13,844 nt of DNA from an uncultured Collinsella sp. Lineage in GTDB: Bacteria > Actinomycetota > Coriobacteriia > Coriobacteriales > Coriobacteriaceae. Under the pieces are notes generated by a model that saw nothing but the letters and a program-made list of their open reading frames with translations, ran no database searches and was not told the DNA's origin. Positions within the stretch are counted from its first letter, which is position 1; every line of letters begins with the position of its first letter. This document shows, in pieces, positions 1 through 6,833 of the stretch. A program made the position numbers and the translations under genes. The stretch spans positions 1 to 13,844 of the forward strand of contig UQUX01000041.1 in assembly GCA_900544425.1 (NCBI GenBank). The letters are read 5' to 3'.

Positions 1-794
1 TGGTCAAGATGGGCGATGCCGACGGCCCGGTCTCCGGCGCCTGCCACTCCACCGCCGACACCCTGCGCCCCGCGCTGCAGATCCTCAAAACCGCCCCGGG
101 CACCAAGCTGGTCTCGGCCTTCTTCGTGATGTGCACCGACACCCCGCAGTTCGGCACCGACGGCACGCTGATCTTCGCCGACTGTGGTCTCAATATCAAC
201 CCGTCCTCCGACGAACTCTCCGAGATCGCCATCGCCTCCGCTCACTCCTGGTCCACCTTCATGGGCAACGTTGAGCCGCACGTGGCCATGCTCTCCTACT
301 CCACCATGGGTTCCGCCGGTGGCGAGGTCGCCAAGAAGGTCCAGGAGGCCGTGAAGTTCTGCAAGGAGAAGGCTCCCGAGCTCGCCATCGACGGTGACCT
401 GCAGCTCGATGCTGCCATCGTCCCCACCGTCGCCCAGCTCAAGGCTCCCGGCTCCTCTGTCGCCGGCAAGGCCAACGTGCTCGTATTCCCCGACCTCGAG
501 GCCGGCAACATCGGCTACAAGCTGGTCCAGCGCTTCGCCGGCGCCGACGCCTACGGCCCCATCCTGCAGGGCATCGCCAAGCCGGTTAACGACCTTTCGC
601 GCGGCTGCTCTGCCGACGACATCGTGGGTGTCGTAGCCATCACCGCCCCCGCTGCGCACTTCGTGCGGCGGGGGTTTCATGCGTCCTGCGGAATATTTTC
701 AGAGCTTTACCCTGTAGGGTCCCTGCCACCACGTAGCAATCAGGGAATCCGGGGTGGACGGCGGCTTGGCTACGAGCTGGGGCTGAAAATCTGA
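1..794 (+). CDS. pta: Phosphate acetyltransferase, C-terminal part (5' truncated by window; aberrant 3' end)
   Basis: This is the C-terminal part of phosphotransacetylase, which interconverts acetyl-CoA and acetyl phosphate in the cytoplasm and feeds acetate kinase. The frame is open from the window start. It shows the family blocks GDADGPVSGA(C)HSTADTLRPAL near the start, FADCGLNINPS around codon 60, SYSTMGSAGG around codon 100, VFPDLEAGNIGYK around codon 165 and KPVNDLSRGCSADDIV near the end. Family members normally stop about eight residues after the VVAITA-type segment (codons ending at 644). Here the frame instead enters a GC-rich hairpin (646-674) and continues about 50 residues with no family resemblance, to TGA at 792-794. 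The simplest reading is a small deletion or frameshift that removed the native stop. The core enzyme is intact; the tail may be unstructured. The acetate kinase genes follow, in convergent orientation. Confidence 0.93.
   Translation, partial: VKMGDADGPVSGACHSTADTLRPALQILKTAPGTKLVSAFFVMCTDTPQFGTDGTLIFADCGLNINPSSDELSEIAIASAHSWSTFMGNVEPHVAMLSYSTMGSAGGEVAKKVQEAVKFCKEKAPELAIDGDLQLDAAIVPTVAQLKAPGSSVAGKANVLVFPDLEAGNIGYKLVQRFAGADAYGPILQGIAKPVNDLSRGCSADDIVGVVAITAPAAHFVRRGFHASCGIFSELYPVGSLPPRSNQGIRGGRRLGYELGLKI
646..677 (+). terminator. Terminator-like hairpin now inside the pta reading frame
   Basis: CCCCCGC (646-652) pairs with GCGGGGG (668-674) and CGCAC (655-659) with GTGCG (663-667). The loop is TTC, and TG at 653-654 is bulged. 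Only three T residues follow. It has the shape and position expected of the pta terminator, but the pta frame reads through it because no stop precedes it. Confidence 0.6.
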
Positions 795-885
795 ATGGAT
801 GGGTGCCGTTGCTGGGAACGCAGGCGTTGCTGATGATGATCGCTTTGGAGATTGAAAGGCCGGTGGGCTTCGGCGGTTGTTGTGC

Positions 886-933
886 CGGAAACTACATCCC
901 AGTTTGGAGGCGGATTGTGGGATGTGGCTTCCG
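886..933. repeat. Imperfect inverted repeat, 16-bp arms
   Basis: The arm at 886-901 (CGGAAACTACATCCCA) pairs with 918-933 (TGGGATGTGGCTTCCG) with one A/C mismatch and one T/G wobble. The inner 8 bp are perfect and the loop is 16 nt. There is no T-tract, so it is not a simple terminator; it may be a REP-like element or part of a structured RNA. Confidence 0.6.
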
Positions 934-956
934 CTTGGGGCCTGTTTGGGAAACTT

Positions 957-1025
957 TGGGACGGAATTTTGCTTTATTGTGGGTCGCACTTTCCGCAACG
1001 TGCCTCAACCGGAAAGCGTGTCCCA
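957..1025. repeat. Second inverted repeat next to the first
   Basis: The outer arms are TGGGAC (957-962) and GTCCCA (1020-1025). Inside, CTTTCCG (989-995) pairs perfectly with CGGAAAG (1010-1016). It shares short words with the element at 886-933, such as GGAAACT-like and TCCCAGT. The function is unknown. Confidence 0.4.
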
Positions 1026-1075
1026 GTATTTGCGCTCGAAATGGGATGGGGGTTCCCGCCGTCCGCCTGTCAAGC

Positions 1076-1116
1076 AAAAAGGCCTCCGGAGCTGTTGCTC
1101 TGGAGGCCTTTCGTTT
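1076..1116 (-). terminator. Intrinsic terminator of the first ackA gene (possibly bidirectional)
   Basis: GGCCTCCGGAGC (1081-1092) pairs with GCTCTGGAGGCC (1097-1108), giving 12 bp with one G/T wobble and a TGTT loop. On the minus strand it is followed by TTTTTG (the A-run at 1076-1080). On the plus strand TTTCGTTT follows (1109-1116), so it could also stop transcription coming from pta. It lies 18 nt beyond the ackA stop at 1134. Confidence 0.9.
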
Positions 1117-1133
1117 ACTTGCAAATGCGCGCG

Positions 1134-2312
1134 TTAGTTGTTCTTGGTCAGGCGCTCGACGTCGTGGGCGATCATGTATTCCTCGTCGGTGGGGATGACC
1201 ATGACCGTGACGGCGGAACCGGCGGCACTGATGACCTGCGGGCCGTTGCCCACGGCCTCGCGGTTCTTGTTATTGTCGATGCGCACGCCCAGCCACTCAA
1301 AGCAGTCACAGAAGGCCTTGCGGATCGACCAGTCGTTCTCGCCGATGCCGGCGGTAAAGGTGATGGTGTCCACGCCCGCCATGGAAGCAATCATAGAGCC
1401 GGCCTGCTGCATGGCCTTGTAGGCGAACATATCGAAGGCGAGCAGGCAGCGCTCGTCGCCCTCGGAGGCGCGCGTGCGGATGTCGCGGGCGTCGTTGGAG
1501 ATGCCCGAGATGGCAAGCAGACCAGACTGCTTGTTCATCATGTCATCGACTTCCTGATAGCTGTAGCCGCCCTCGCGCTGCAGGTAGCACACGGTAGCCG
1601 GGTCGATGGAGCCGCAACGGGTACCCATCATCAGGCCGTCGAGCGGCGTGAGGCCCATCGTGGTATCGCGGCACACGCCGTCCTCGATGGCGGCGAGCGA
1701 AGCGCCGTTGCCCAGATGGCACGAAAGCAGACGGTGGCAGCGCGAGCCCAGGATCTCCTTGGCCATCATCCACTCGTAGCGGTGGCTCGTACCGTGTGCG
1801 CCGTACTTGCGCACGTGGTACTTGTCGCACACGTCCTTGGGCAGCGCGTAGGTGTAGGCGACCTCGGGCATGGTCATGTGGAACGAGGTGTCGAAGACCG
1901 CCACGTTGGGCAGCTCCGGATACTTCTCACGGCAATACTCAATCGCTGCGGCCTCGCCGTAGTTGTGCAGCGGAGCAAGCGGTGCCACCTCAAGAATCTT
2001 GGCCATAACCTCGTCGTCGACAACCGCGGAATCATCGAAGTGCCAGCCGCCCTGAACGATACGATGCCCAATGCCATCAATCGTAAAGTCGGTCTTCTCG
2101 AGCTCCTCGAGCACGCGAGCGATAGCAGAGCGATGATCGGGGAAAGGGACCTCCTCGGTCTGCTTAGCGCCACCGTTCTCGGAGTGGCCAAAGATGCCCA
2201 TGTCCGATCCGATACGCTCGCAGTTGCCCTTGGCGAAAACCTCGCGGGTATCGGTATCCAAAAGCTGATATTTGAGGCTTGAGCTGCCGGCGTTGACAAC
2301 AAGTACGTTCAT
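1134..2312 (-). CDS. ackA: Acetate kinase, copy 1
   Basis: ATP-dependent acetate kinase (392 residues, the usual family length), which converts acetyl phosphate and ADP to acetate and ATP in the last step of acetate fermentation. Visible signatures are the N-terminal VLVVNAGSSSLKY with the N7/S10/S12/K14 pattern, the GIGHRIVQGG arginine (R84), DTSFH (D141, catalytic Asp), GAHGTSHRY (H173), the canonical phosphate-binding HLGNG (199-203), MGTRCGSIDPA (R232), GIGEN near residue 325 and IPTDEE at the C terminus. All catalytic residues expected from the structurally studied family member appear present. Start ATG at 2312 has AGGAG five bases upstream. It is followed by its own terminator and preceded by an AT-rich promoter region, so it is probably a single-gene unit. 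It is a paralogue of the neighbouring gene at 2477-3655. Confidence 0.97.
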   Translation of the reverse strand: MNVLVVNAGSSSLKYQLLDTDTREVFAKGNCERIGSDMGIFGHSENGGAKQTEEVPFPDHRSAIARVLEELEKTDFTIDGIGHRIVQGGWHFDDSAVVDDEVMAKILEVAPLAPLHNYGEAAAIEYCREKYPELPNVAVFDTSFHMTMPEVAYTYALPKDVCDKYHVRKYGAHGTSHRYEWMMAKEILGSRCHRLLSCHLGNGASLAAIEDGVCRDTTMGLTPLDGLMMGTRCGSIDPATVCYLQREGGYSYQEVDDMMNKQSGLLAISGISNDARDIRTRASEGDERCLLAFDMFAYKAMQQAGSMIASMAGVDTITFTAGIGENDWSIRKAFCDCFEWLGVRIDNNKNREAVGNGPQVISAAGSAVTVMVIPTDEEYMIAHDVERLTKNN

Positions 2313-2375
2313 GAGACTCCTTTGCAGTGCAATACGGTCGACGCAGACCCCTTAAGGCGGCCGCATGTTAATAAG

Positions 2376-2390
2376 AAGTTATCATAACTT
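2376..2390. promoter_or_regulatory. Perfect palindrome in the ackA copy 1 promoter region
   Basis: AAGTTATCATAACTT is a perfect palindrome with 7-bp arms around a central C. It sits in an AT-rich island 64-78 nt upstream of the ackA start within otherwise GC-rich DNA. On the minus strand it contains TATGAT (2381-2386), a good -10 match, though no clear -35 is seen. It could be an operator overlapping the promoter; no regulator is identifiable from this window. Confidence 0.45.
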
Positions 2391-2423
2391 AATAAATAGC
2401 TATCAGGCATATCGCCCAACGAG

Positions 2424-2462
2424 CACAAAAGAAGGGCCGAACGGCACTCGGTCGTCCAGCCC
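2424..2462 (-). terminator. Intrinsic terminator of the second ackA gene
   Basis: On the minus strand GGGCTGGACG (2453-2462) pairs with CGTTCGGCCC (2434-2443), giving 10 bp including two G/U wobbles around a 9-nt loop. It is followed by TTCTTTTG. It begins 14 nt after the stop codon at 2477. Confidence 0.8.
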
Positions 2463-2476
2463 CTCCCCTCTTGCAA

Positions 2477-3655
2477 TTACTTGCCGTTGACGATGCGCTC
2501 GACGTCGGAAGCGATCATGAACTCCTCGTCCGTGGGAATGACGAAAATCTTGACCTTGGAATCCTTGGCAGACAGGCACCAAGCGCCGTCACCACGCAGG
2601 GCGTTGCGCGCATGATCCATCTTGACGCCCATAAAGGCCAGACGGTCGGCAACGCCGGCGCGAACAGCCGGAGCGTGCTCGCCGATGCCGGCGGTAAAGA
2701 CCAGGGTGTCCATGCCGCACATGGAAGTGGCCATCTCGGCAGCCTTGGCGGCAATCTTGTAGACGAACATATCGAAGGCGAGCTGAGCCTCGGGGTCACC
2801 GGCAGCGGCGAGCTCCTCGACGTTGCGGCAGTCGTTGGTCTTGCCGCCGGTCACAGCCAAAAGGCCGGACTTCTTGTTCATCATCTCATCGACCTCGTCG
2901 AAGGTGTACCCGCCTTCGCGCTGCAGGTAGCACACGGTAGCCGGGTCGATGGAGCCGCAGCGGGTGCCCATCATGACGCCGTCGAGCGGGGTGAGGCCCA
3001 TGGTGGTGTCCATGCACTTGCCGTCCTCGATGGCGCACAGGGAAGCGCCGGAGCCGATATGGCACACGACGACCTTGCGAGCCTCGCCGTTGGTCATCTC
3101 GGCGACCTTCTTGGAGATGTAACGGTAGCTGGTGCCGTGGGCGCCGTACTTACGGATGTGCAGCTTGTCGCAGACGTCCTTGGGCAGGGCGTAAGTCTTG
3201 GCGACCTCGGGCATGTTGAAGTGGAAAGCGGTGTCGTAGACCGTGACGTTGGGCAGGTCGGGATACTGTTCCAGGCAGAACTCAATAACGTTGGCCTCGG
3301 GGTTGTTGTGGAGCGGCGCCAGCGGGGCGACCTCGCGGATCTTGGCGAGAACGTCCTCGTCGACGAGGGAGGAATCGCCAAAGTACCAACCGCCCTGAAC
3401 GATGCGATGGCCGATGCCCTCGATCTTGACGCCGTTGGCCTCGAGGTCCTTCAGGACGACCTCGATGGCGACCTTGTGGTCGGGGAACTCGATGTTCTCG
3501 GTCACCTTCTTGGAACCGTTAGCAGCGTGGGTGAAGGTACCGCCGGTAAAGCAGACGCGCTCGCAGGAGCCCTTTGCGGACACCTTGTGGGACTTGGTGT
3601 CGATGACCTGATACTTAAGGGTCGAAGATCCCGCGTTGACGACCAGAACGTTCAT
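2477..3655 (-). CDS. ackA: Acetate kinase, copy 2 (altered phosphate-binding motif)
   Basis: A second acetate kinase of 392 residues, clearly homologous along its whole length to copy 1. It keeps NAGSSTLKY, R84 in GIGHRIVQGG, D141 in DTAFH, H173 in GAHGTSYRY, R232 in MGTRCGSIDPA and IPTDEE. It differs at two usually conserved spots: the phosphate-binding HLGNG is HIGSG (199-203, Asn to Ser at 202) and GIGEN is GIGEH (323-327). It may be a working acetate kinase with changed kinetics or phosphoryl donor, or a kinase for another short-chain acid; the sequence cannot decide. ATG at 3655 has an AGGGAG-type ribosome binding site about five bases upstream. Separate terminators flank both sides, so it is likely transcribed independently of copy 1. 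Confidence 0.95.
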   Translation of the reverse strand: MNVLVVNAGSSTLKYQVIDTKSHKVSAKGSCERVCFTGGTFTHAANGSKKVTENIEFPDHKVAIEVVLKDLEANGVKIEGIGHRIVQGGWYFGDSSLVDEDVLAKIREVAPLAPLHNNPEANVIEFCLEQYPDLPNVTVYDTAFHFNMPEVAKTYALPKDVCDKLHIRKYGAHGTSYRYISKKVAEMTNGEARKVVVCHIGSGASLCAIEDGKCMDTTMGLTPLDGVMMGTRCGSIDPATVCYLQREGGYTFDEVDEMMNKKSGLLAVTGGKTNDCRNVEELAAAGDPEAQLAFDMFVYKIAAKAAEMATSMCGMDTLVFTAGIGEHAPAVRAGVADRLAFMGVKMDHARNALRGDGAWCLSAKDSKVKIFVIPTDEEFMIASDVERIVNGK

Positions 3656-3708
3656 GTGTCTCCCTACTAACAGGCGGTGTGGCGCCGCCAGGTTACATAC
3701 GCTTTAAT

Positions 3709-3742
3709 AATAAACCCAAACGCCCTCGCGCTCGGGTTTATT
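3709..3742 (-). terminator. Inverted repeat, probable terminator of the exonuclease VII/HIT transcript
   Basis: AATAAACCC (3709-3717) pairs perfectly with GGGTTTATT (3734-3742) around a 16-nt loop. It lies between the HIT gene stop and the ackA copy 2 start. On the minus strand it runs into TTTATTATT, so it can act as a weak intrinsic terminator. Its AT-rich 3' flank may also belong to the ackA promoter. Confidence 0.55.
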
Positions 3743-3803
3743 GGCGTTGATATATAAGTTATCGGTGTTTGAGCTTCCGTTTCATTGCAAGGAAGAAGCG
3801 CCC

Positions 3804-4139
3804 TCAGATGAGGTTCTCGCCCAGGTTCTTGCCACCGAGAACGTGCATGTGGAAGTGCATGACGGTCTGGCCGGCGTTGACGCCCTTGTTGGAGATGACG
3901 CGGAAACCGTCCTCCAAGCCCTTGGCCTTAGCGACCTCCTGGATGGCGTGAGCCATGGCGCCCATGGTCTCGGCAGGTACGTTGTCGGCGATGTCACTGT
4001 AGTGCTTCTTGGGGATCACGAGCGTATGGACCGGCGCCTGGGGATTGAGGTCGTCGAAGGCGATGACCTGGTCGTCCTCATAGACAACGGTCGAGGGGAT
4101 CTCGTGGTTGGCAATTTTGCAGAAGATGCAATCGCACAT
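3804..4139 (-). CDS. HIT family nucleotide hydrolase (HinT-like)
   Basis: A 111-residue histidine triad protein, the usual length for HinT-type purine nucleoside phosphoramidases, which hydrolyse AMP-linked substrates in the cytoplasm. It has the N-terminal CDCIFCKI (cysteines 2, 4 and 7, probable zinc site), the strand segment IAFDDLNPQAPVHTLVIPKKH and the catalytic triad HFHMHV (H95, H97, H99). An in-frame GTG lies 18 nt upstream, but the ribosome binding site AAAGGAA falls inside that extension eight bases before this ATG, and the family starts here. It is the last gene of a probable unit with xseB (gap about 50 nt). The physiological substrate is not known from sequence. Confidence 0.95.
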   Translation of the reverse strand: MCDCIFCKIANHEIPSTVVYEDDQVIAFDDLNPQAPVHTLVIPKKHYSDIADNVPAETMGAMAHAIQEVAKAKGLEDGFRVISNKGVNAGQTVMHFHMHVLGGKNLGENLI

Positions 4140-4188
4140 GGTTGGTTCCTTTCTCACAGACCAAGGTAATTATATTTGGTCGGGATGG

Positions 4189-4455
4189 TTAGAACGAGAG
4201 GTTGTCGTCGGTGTTGGCAGTCTCGCCGTCGGCGAGCACGTCGTTGCCGTCGACGTCCTTAAGGAGCACCGAGACTTTCTGCTCGGCATCGGACAGGCGG
4301 GTGCGCAGGCTTTTTAGAAGCTCGACACCGCGGGTATAGCTCTCGAGCGACTCCTCGAGCTCCATATCGCCCGACTCCAAGCTACGGATGATGAGCTCCA
4401 GCTCCTGCGAGGCCTGCTTGTACGTAAGCTGCTCGACCGGGGTCTTCTCTGCCAT
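4189..4455 (-). CDS. xseB: Exodeoxyribonuclease VII small subunit
   Basis: An 88-residue small subunit of exonuclease VII, which degrades single-stranded DNA in both directions together with XseA. The family core is visible at residues 12-48: YKQASQELELIIRSLESGD followed by MELEESLESYTRGVELLK, then a helical stretch RTRLSDAEQKV. The acidic C-terminal tail (about residues 67-88) is typical low-complexity sequence. ATG at 4455 is preceded by AGGAAAGGAA. It lies 42 nt after xseA on the same strand, the standard xseA-xseB pairing, which implies co-expression and stoichiometric assembly in the cytoplasm. Confidence 0.96.
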   Translation of the reverse strand: MAEKTPVEQLTYKQASQELELIIRSLESGDMELEESLESYTRGVELLKSLRTRLSDAEQKVSVLLKDVDGNDVLADGETANTDDNLSF

Positions 4456-4497
4456 ATCTGTTTCCTTTCCTAAAGGTTTATCGCTATGAAACGTGGC

Positions 4498-5949
4498 CTA
4501 CTCGACCGTATCGACCGTTGCTGCCACGTTGCCGTCTGCCATGCGCACGCGAATGGCGTCGCCGGGCTTAAAAGTCTTGGCGCTCGTAGCCACACCGTCA
4601 TCGCTGTACGCGATGGAGTAACCGCGGGCAAGCACCTTGAGCGGCGACAAGGCATCGAGCGACGCGGCAGCTCGGCCCAGGTCGGACGCGGGTTTGCTGA
4701 GCATCGTGCGCCCCTGATGCTCCAGACGGGAACTCGCAAGTGTGAGCGCATGGCGCTTGCCATCGAGCCCCGAGGTGCTTGCAACCAGACGCTCGGGCAG
4801 GCGCTCAAAGTTGGAGCGGAATGTCCCGACCGAGCGTGCGATGGCGCCGGACAGACGATCGGCCGTCAGGGCAAGCTCAGACTCGCGACGCTCGACCATA
4901 AACGTTGGGTCGTTGAGGCACGGGCGGCACGCGGCCGCATCGAGCGCGTCGCCCAGACGAGCCGTATAGGTGTCCCAGGCACGACGACCGCGCTGATCGA
5001 GCATTTCCAGATCGACCTGATCCGACCCGATCATCGAAGCCATTGCGGCGCCCAGACGCTGATGGCGCGTCTCGAGCACGTCGGCCAACTCCGTCATAGC
5101 CGGCGCCACCGATTCTGCCGCCGCCGTGGGCGTGGAGGCGCGGCGGTCGCTCACCATGTCGCAAATCGAGGTATCGGGCTCATGGCCGATACCGGTCACC
5201 ACGGGCACGGGACAGGCAGCCACTGCACGGGCAAGCTCCTCGTCGTTGAAGGTCATGAGGTCCTCGAAGGAGCCGCCGCCGCGCACCAGCAAGATGCAGT
5301 CGGGCGCCGGCGTGATGGCGGCGGCGCGGCGCAAGCCCTCAATAAGCTCGGCCGGCGCACCCTCGCCTTGAACCTTGGCGCCCACGCAGACGAGCTCGAC
5401 GAGCGGATTGCGACGACGCAATGTGCGCTTGACGTCGTCGATTACCGCACCGGAAAGCGAGGTGACGACCGCCACGCGGGAGCAGAACACCGGGATGCGG
5501 CGCTTGCGCGCTTCTTCCATCAGGCCCTCGCGGCGTAGCTTTTCGGCCAGTTGCGCCACTTGTTGACGCAGCAGGCCCTCCCCCGCCAGCGAAAACGAGC
5601 GAGCGACAAAGCTCATACGACCCGTGGGCTTATAGAGATTGAAGCTGCCCTTAAAGCTCACCTGCATGCCGTCGCGCAAATCGAAGGTACGCTTGAGATA
5701 GGCGCCCTTCCAGATAATGCAGTCGACGGCGGCCGAGTCGTCTTTAATCTGGAAGTAGCAGTGGCCGCTTCGGGCGTTGGGACCACGGAAACCCGTGACC
5801 TCGCCCAGAACGCTCAGCTGCGGAATGGCATCGAGTGCACCGGCGGCGATCTCCACCGCCTGGCTCACGCTGAGCTCCTTGCGCTCCTGCTCATCCGAAC
5901 CGTCGAACTCGGCGGAAACGGCATTGCCGGTTAGATTCCAGCCCGCCAC
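4498..5949 (-). CDS. xseA: Exodeoxyribonuclease VII large subunit
   Basis: Catalytic large subunit of exonuclease VII (483 residues from the chosen start). An N-terminal OB-fold domain (about residues 26-120, with LSVLGEVTGFR and GHCYFQIKDDSAAVDCIIW) binds single-stranded DNA. The catalytic domain carries RGGGSFEDL (223-231), GIGHEPDTSICD (253-264) and RASTPTAAAE (270-279). A long helical region that holds the small subunits follows, then the C-terminal LARGYSIAY segment. The GTG at 5949 was chosen because AAAGGAGG lies four bases upstream; an in-frame ATG at 5976 is possible but has only a weak GGAG. It heads a probable xseA-xseB-hit unit. Confidence 0.94.
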   Translation of the reverse strand: MAGWNLTGNAVSAEFDGSDEQERKELSVSQAVEIAAGALDAIPQLSVLGEVTGFRGPNARSGHCYFQIKDDSAAVDCIIWKGAYLKRTFDLRDGMQVSFKGSFNLYKPTGRMSFVARSFSLAGEGLLRQQVAQLAEKLRREGLMEEARKRRIPVFCSRVAVVTSLSGAVIDDVKRTLRRRNPLVELVCVGAKVQGEGAPAELIEGLRRAAAITPAPDCILLVRGGGSFEDLMTFNDEELARAVAACPVPVVTGIGHEPDTSICDMVSDRRASTPTAAAESVAPAMTELADVLETRHQRLGAAMASMIGSDQVDLEMLDQRGRRAWDTYTARLGDALDAAACRPCLNDPTFMVERRESELALTADRLSGAIARSVGTFRSNFERLPERLVASTSGLDGKRHALTLASSRLEHQGRTMLSKPASDLGRAAASLDALSPLKVLARGYSIAYSDDGVATSAKTFKPGDAIRVRMADGNVAATVDTVE

Positions 5950-6018
5950 GCAGCCTCCTTTCGTCATCGTGCACATGGGCTCCGGCCCTGCGCAAATTTA
6001 AGTCCAACACATAGTACA

Positions 6019-6048
6019 GCGCCGCGGGGACACGAATCCCCGCGGCGC
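6019..6048. terminator. Very strong GC-rich hairpin after the zinc protease gene
   Basis: GCGCCGCGGGGA (6019-6030) pairs perfectly over 12 bp with TCCCCGCGGCGC (6037-6048) around a 6-nt CACGAA loop. It lies 17 nt past the protease stop. There is no T-tract on either strand, so it may be a Rho-assisted or processing/stability stem rather than a classical terminator. Confidence 0.6.
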
Positions 6049-6064
6049 CCAGCGATCCAATTTG

Positions 6065-6769
6065 TTATCGGTTGGAGTTTCTGTTGTAGCGAGCCATAAG
6101 GTAGAGCAGCTGAATGATCGAAGTCAGCGCTGCGGCCACATAGGTAAGCGCGGCGGCCGTCAGCACCTTCTTGGCGCCGTTGACCTGCTTGGAACTCATA
6201 CCCGACTGCTCGATGTACGCCACGGCACGTCGGCTAGCGTCAATCTCGACCGGCAACGTAACGAGTTGGAACAGCACGCTAAACGAAAAGAAGATCAACG
6301 CGAGGGTCGTGAGCCCGGCAATGTTCATAAACAGGCCCAAGAGCAACACGATGGTCCAGGTGTTCTGGGTAAAGTTAACGACCGGAACCAGGGCGGTGCG
6401 CACTTTCATCATGGCGTAACCGCTTTGACGCTGGGCGGCATGGCCCGCCTCGTGGCAGGCGACGGCAACGCTAGCGACCGACCCGCCCGAACGGTTGGCA
6501 TCCGAGAGATACAGGTTATTGTCCTGCGGGTTGTAATGGTCGGTGAGCTCGCCGGCGACACCCTTGATACCCACGGCGTTGCAGCCGTTGGCGTCGAGCA
6601 TGCGGCGAGCGACCGTGGCACCCGTATCGCCGTCCGAGCGAACCTTGGACCAGGTTTTGTACGTCGAGTTGATATATTTCTGTGCGGCAAGGCCAAGCAC
6701 CGTGCAGACAAGAACAACCAGCAGGTACAGCGGGTCGATACCAAAGCCGTAACCATAGTAATAGGGCAT
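6065..6769 (-). CDS. YugP-type membrane zinc metallopeptidase
   Basis: A 234-residue membrane protein of the YugP zinc metalloprotease family. The N-terminal tail MPYYYGYGFG is followed by a membrane helix (about 14-30). The soluble zinc site HEAGH is at 106-110, with TALVPVVNF just beyond. Two further hydrophobic helices lie at about 138-170, followed by the conserved LPVEIDASRRA (172-182), whose Glu/Asp probably completes the zinc site. A last helix lies near 203-226. GGAGGAATTCGC precedes the ATG with ideal spacing. It follows the RNase D gene by 64 nt with no terminator between them, suggesting a shared transcript. The family's substrate is poorly known, so membrane quality control is only a guess. 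Confidence 0.9.
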   Translation of the reverse strand: MPYYYGYGFGIDPLYLLVVLVCTVLGLAAQKYINSTYKTWSKVRSDGDTGATVARRMLDANGCNAVGIKGVAGELTDHYNPQDNNLYLSDANRSGGSVASVAVACHEAGHAAQRQSGYAMMKVRTALVPVVNFTQNTWTIVLLLGLFMNIAGLTTLALIFFSFSVLFQLVTLPVEIDASRRAVAYIEQSGMSSKQVNGAKKVLTAAALTYVAAALTSIIQLLYLMARYNRNSNR

Positions 6770-6833
6770 GCGAATTCCTCCGAATCGAGTTACACGTTGG
6801 AGGCATTTTACCCACTCAGCCGGCTAGGCTTCC

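Larger units (their letters stand above)
795..1080. other. Intergenic region with structured inverted repeats, no gene recognised
   Basis: This is the gap between the end of the pta frame and the ackA terminator. Open frames on both strands here show no recognisable protein and lack convincing ribosome binding sites. It contains at least two hairpin-forming inverted repeats (listed separately at 886-933 and 957-1025). No tRNA or rRNA is seen. Confidence 0.5.

Noticed and set aside
852..2282. A 476-residue open frame on the plus strand opposite ackA copy 1
   Set aside because: It is antisense to a clearly recognisable acetate kinase and has no family features; long antisense frames are common in GC-rich genes.
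2471..3670. A 399-residue open frame on the plus strand opposite ackA copy 2
   Set aside because: It is the codon-aligned complement of acetate kinase, with Val/Leu/Ala/Gly/Asp-rich composition typical of antisense artefacts.
4140..4157. GTG start adding six residues to the HIT protein
   Set aside because: The ribosome binding site lies within this extension and family members begin at the internal ATG.
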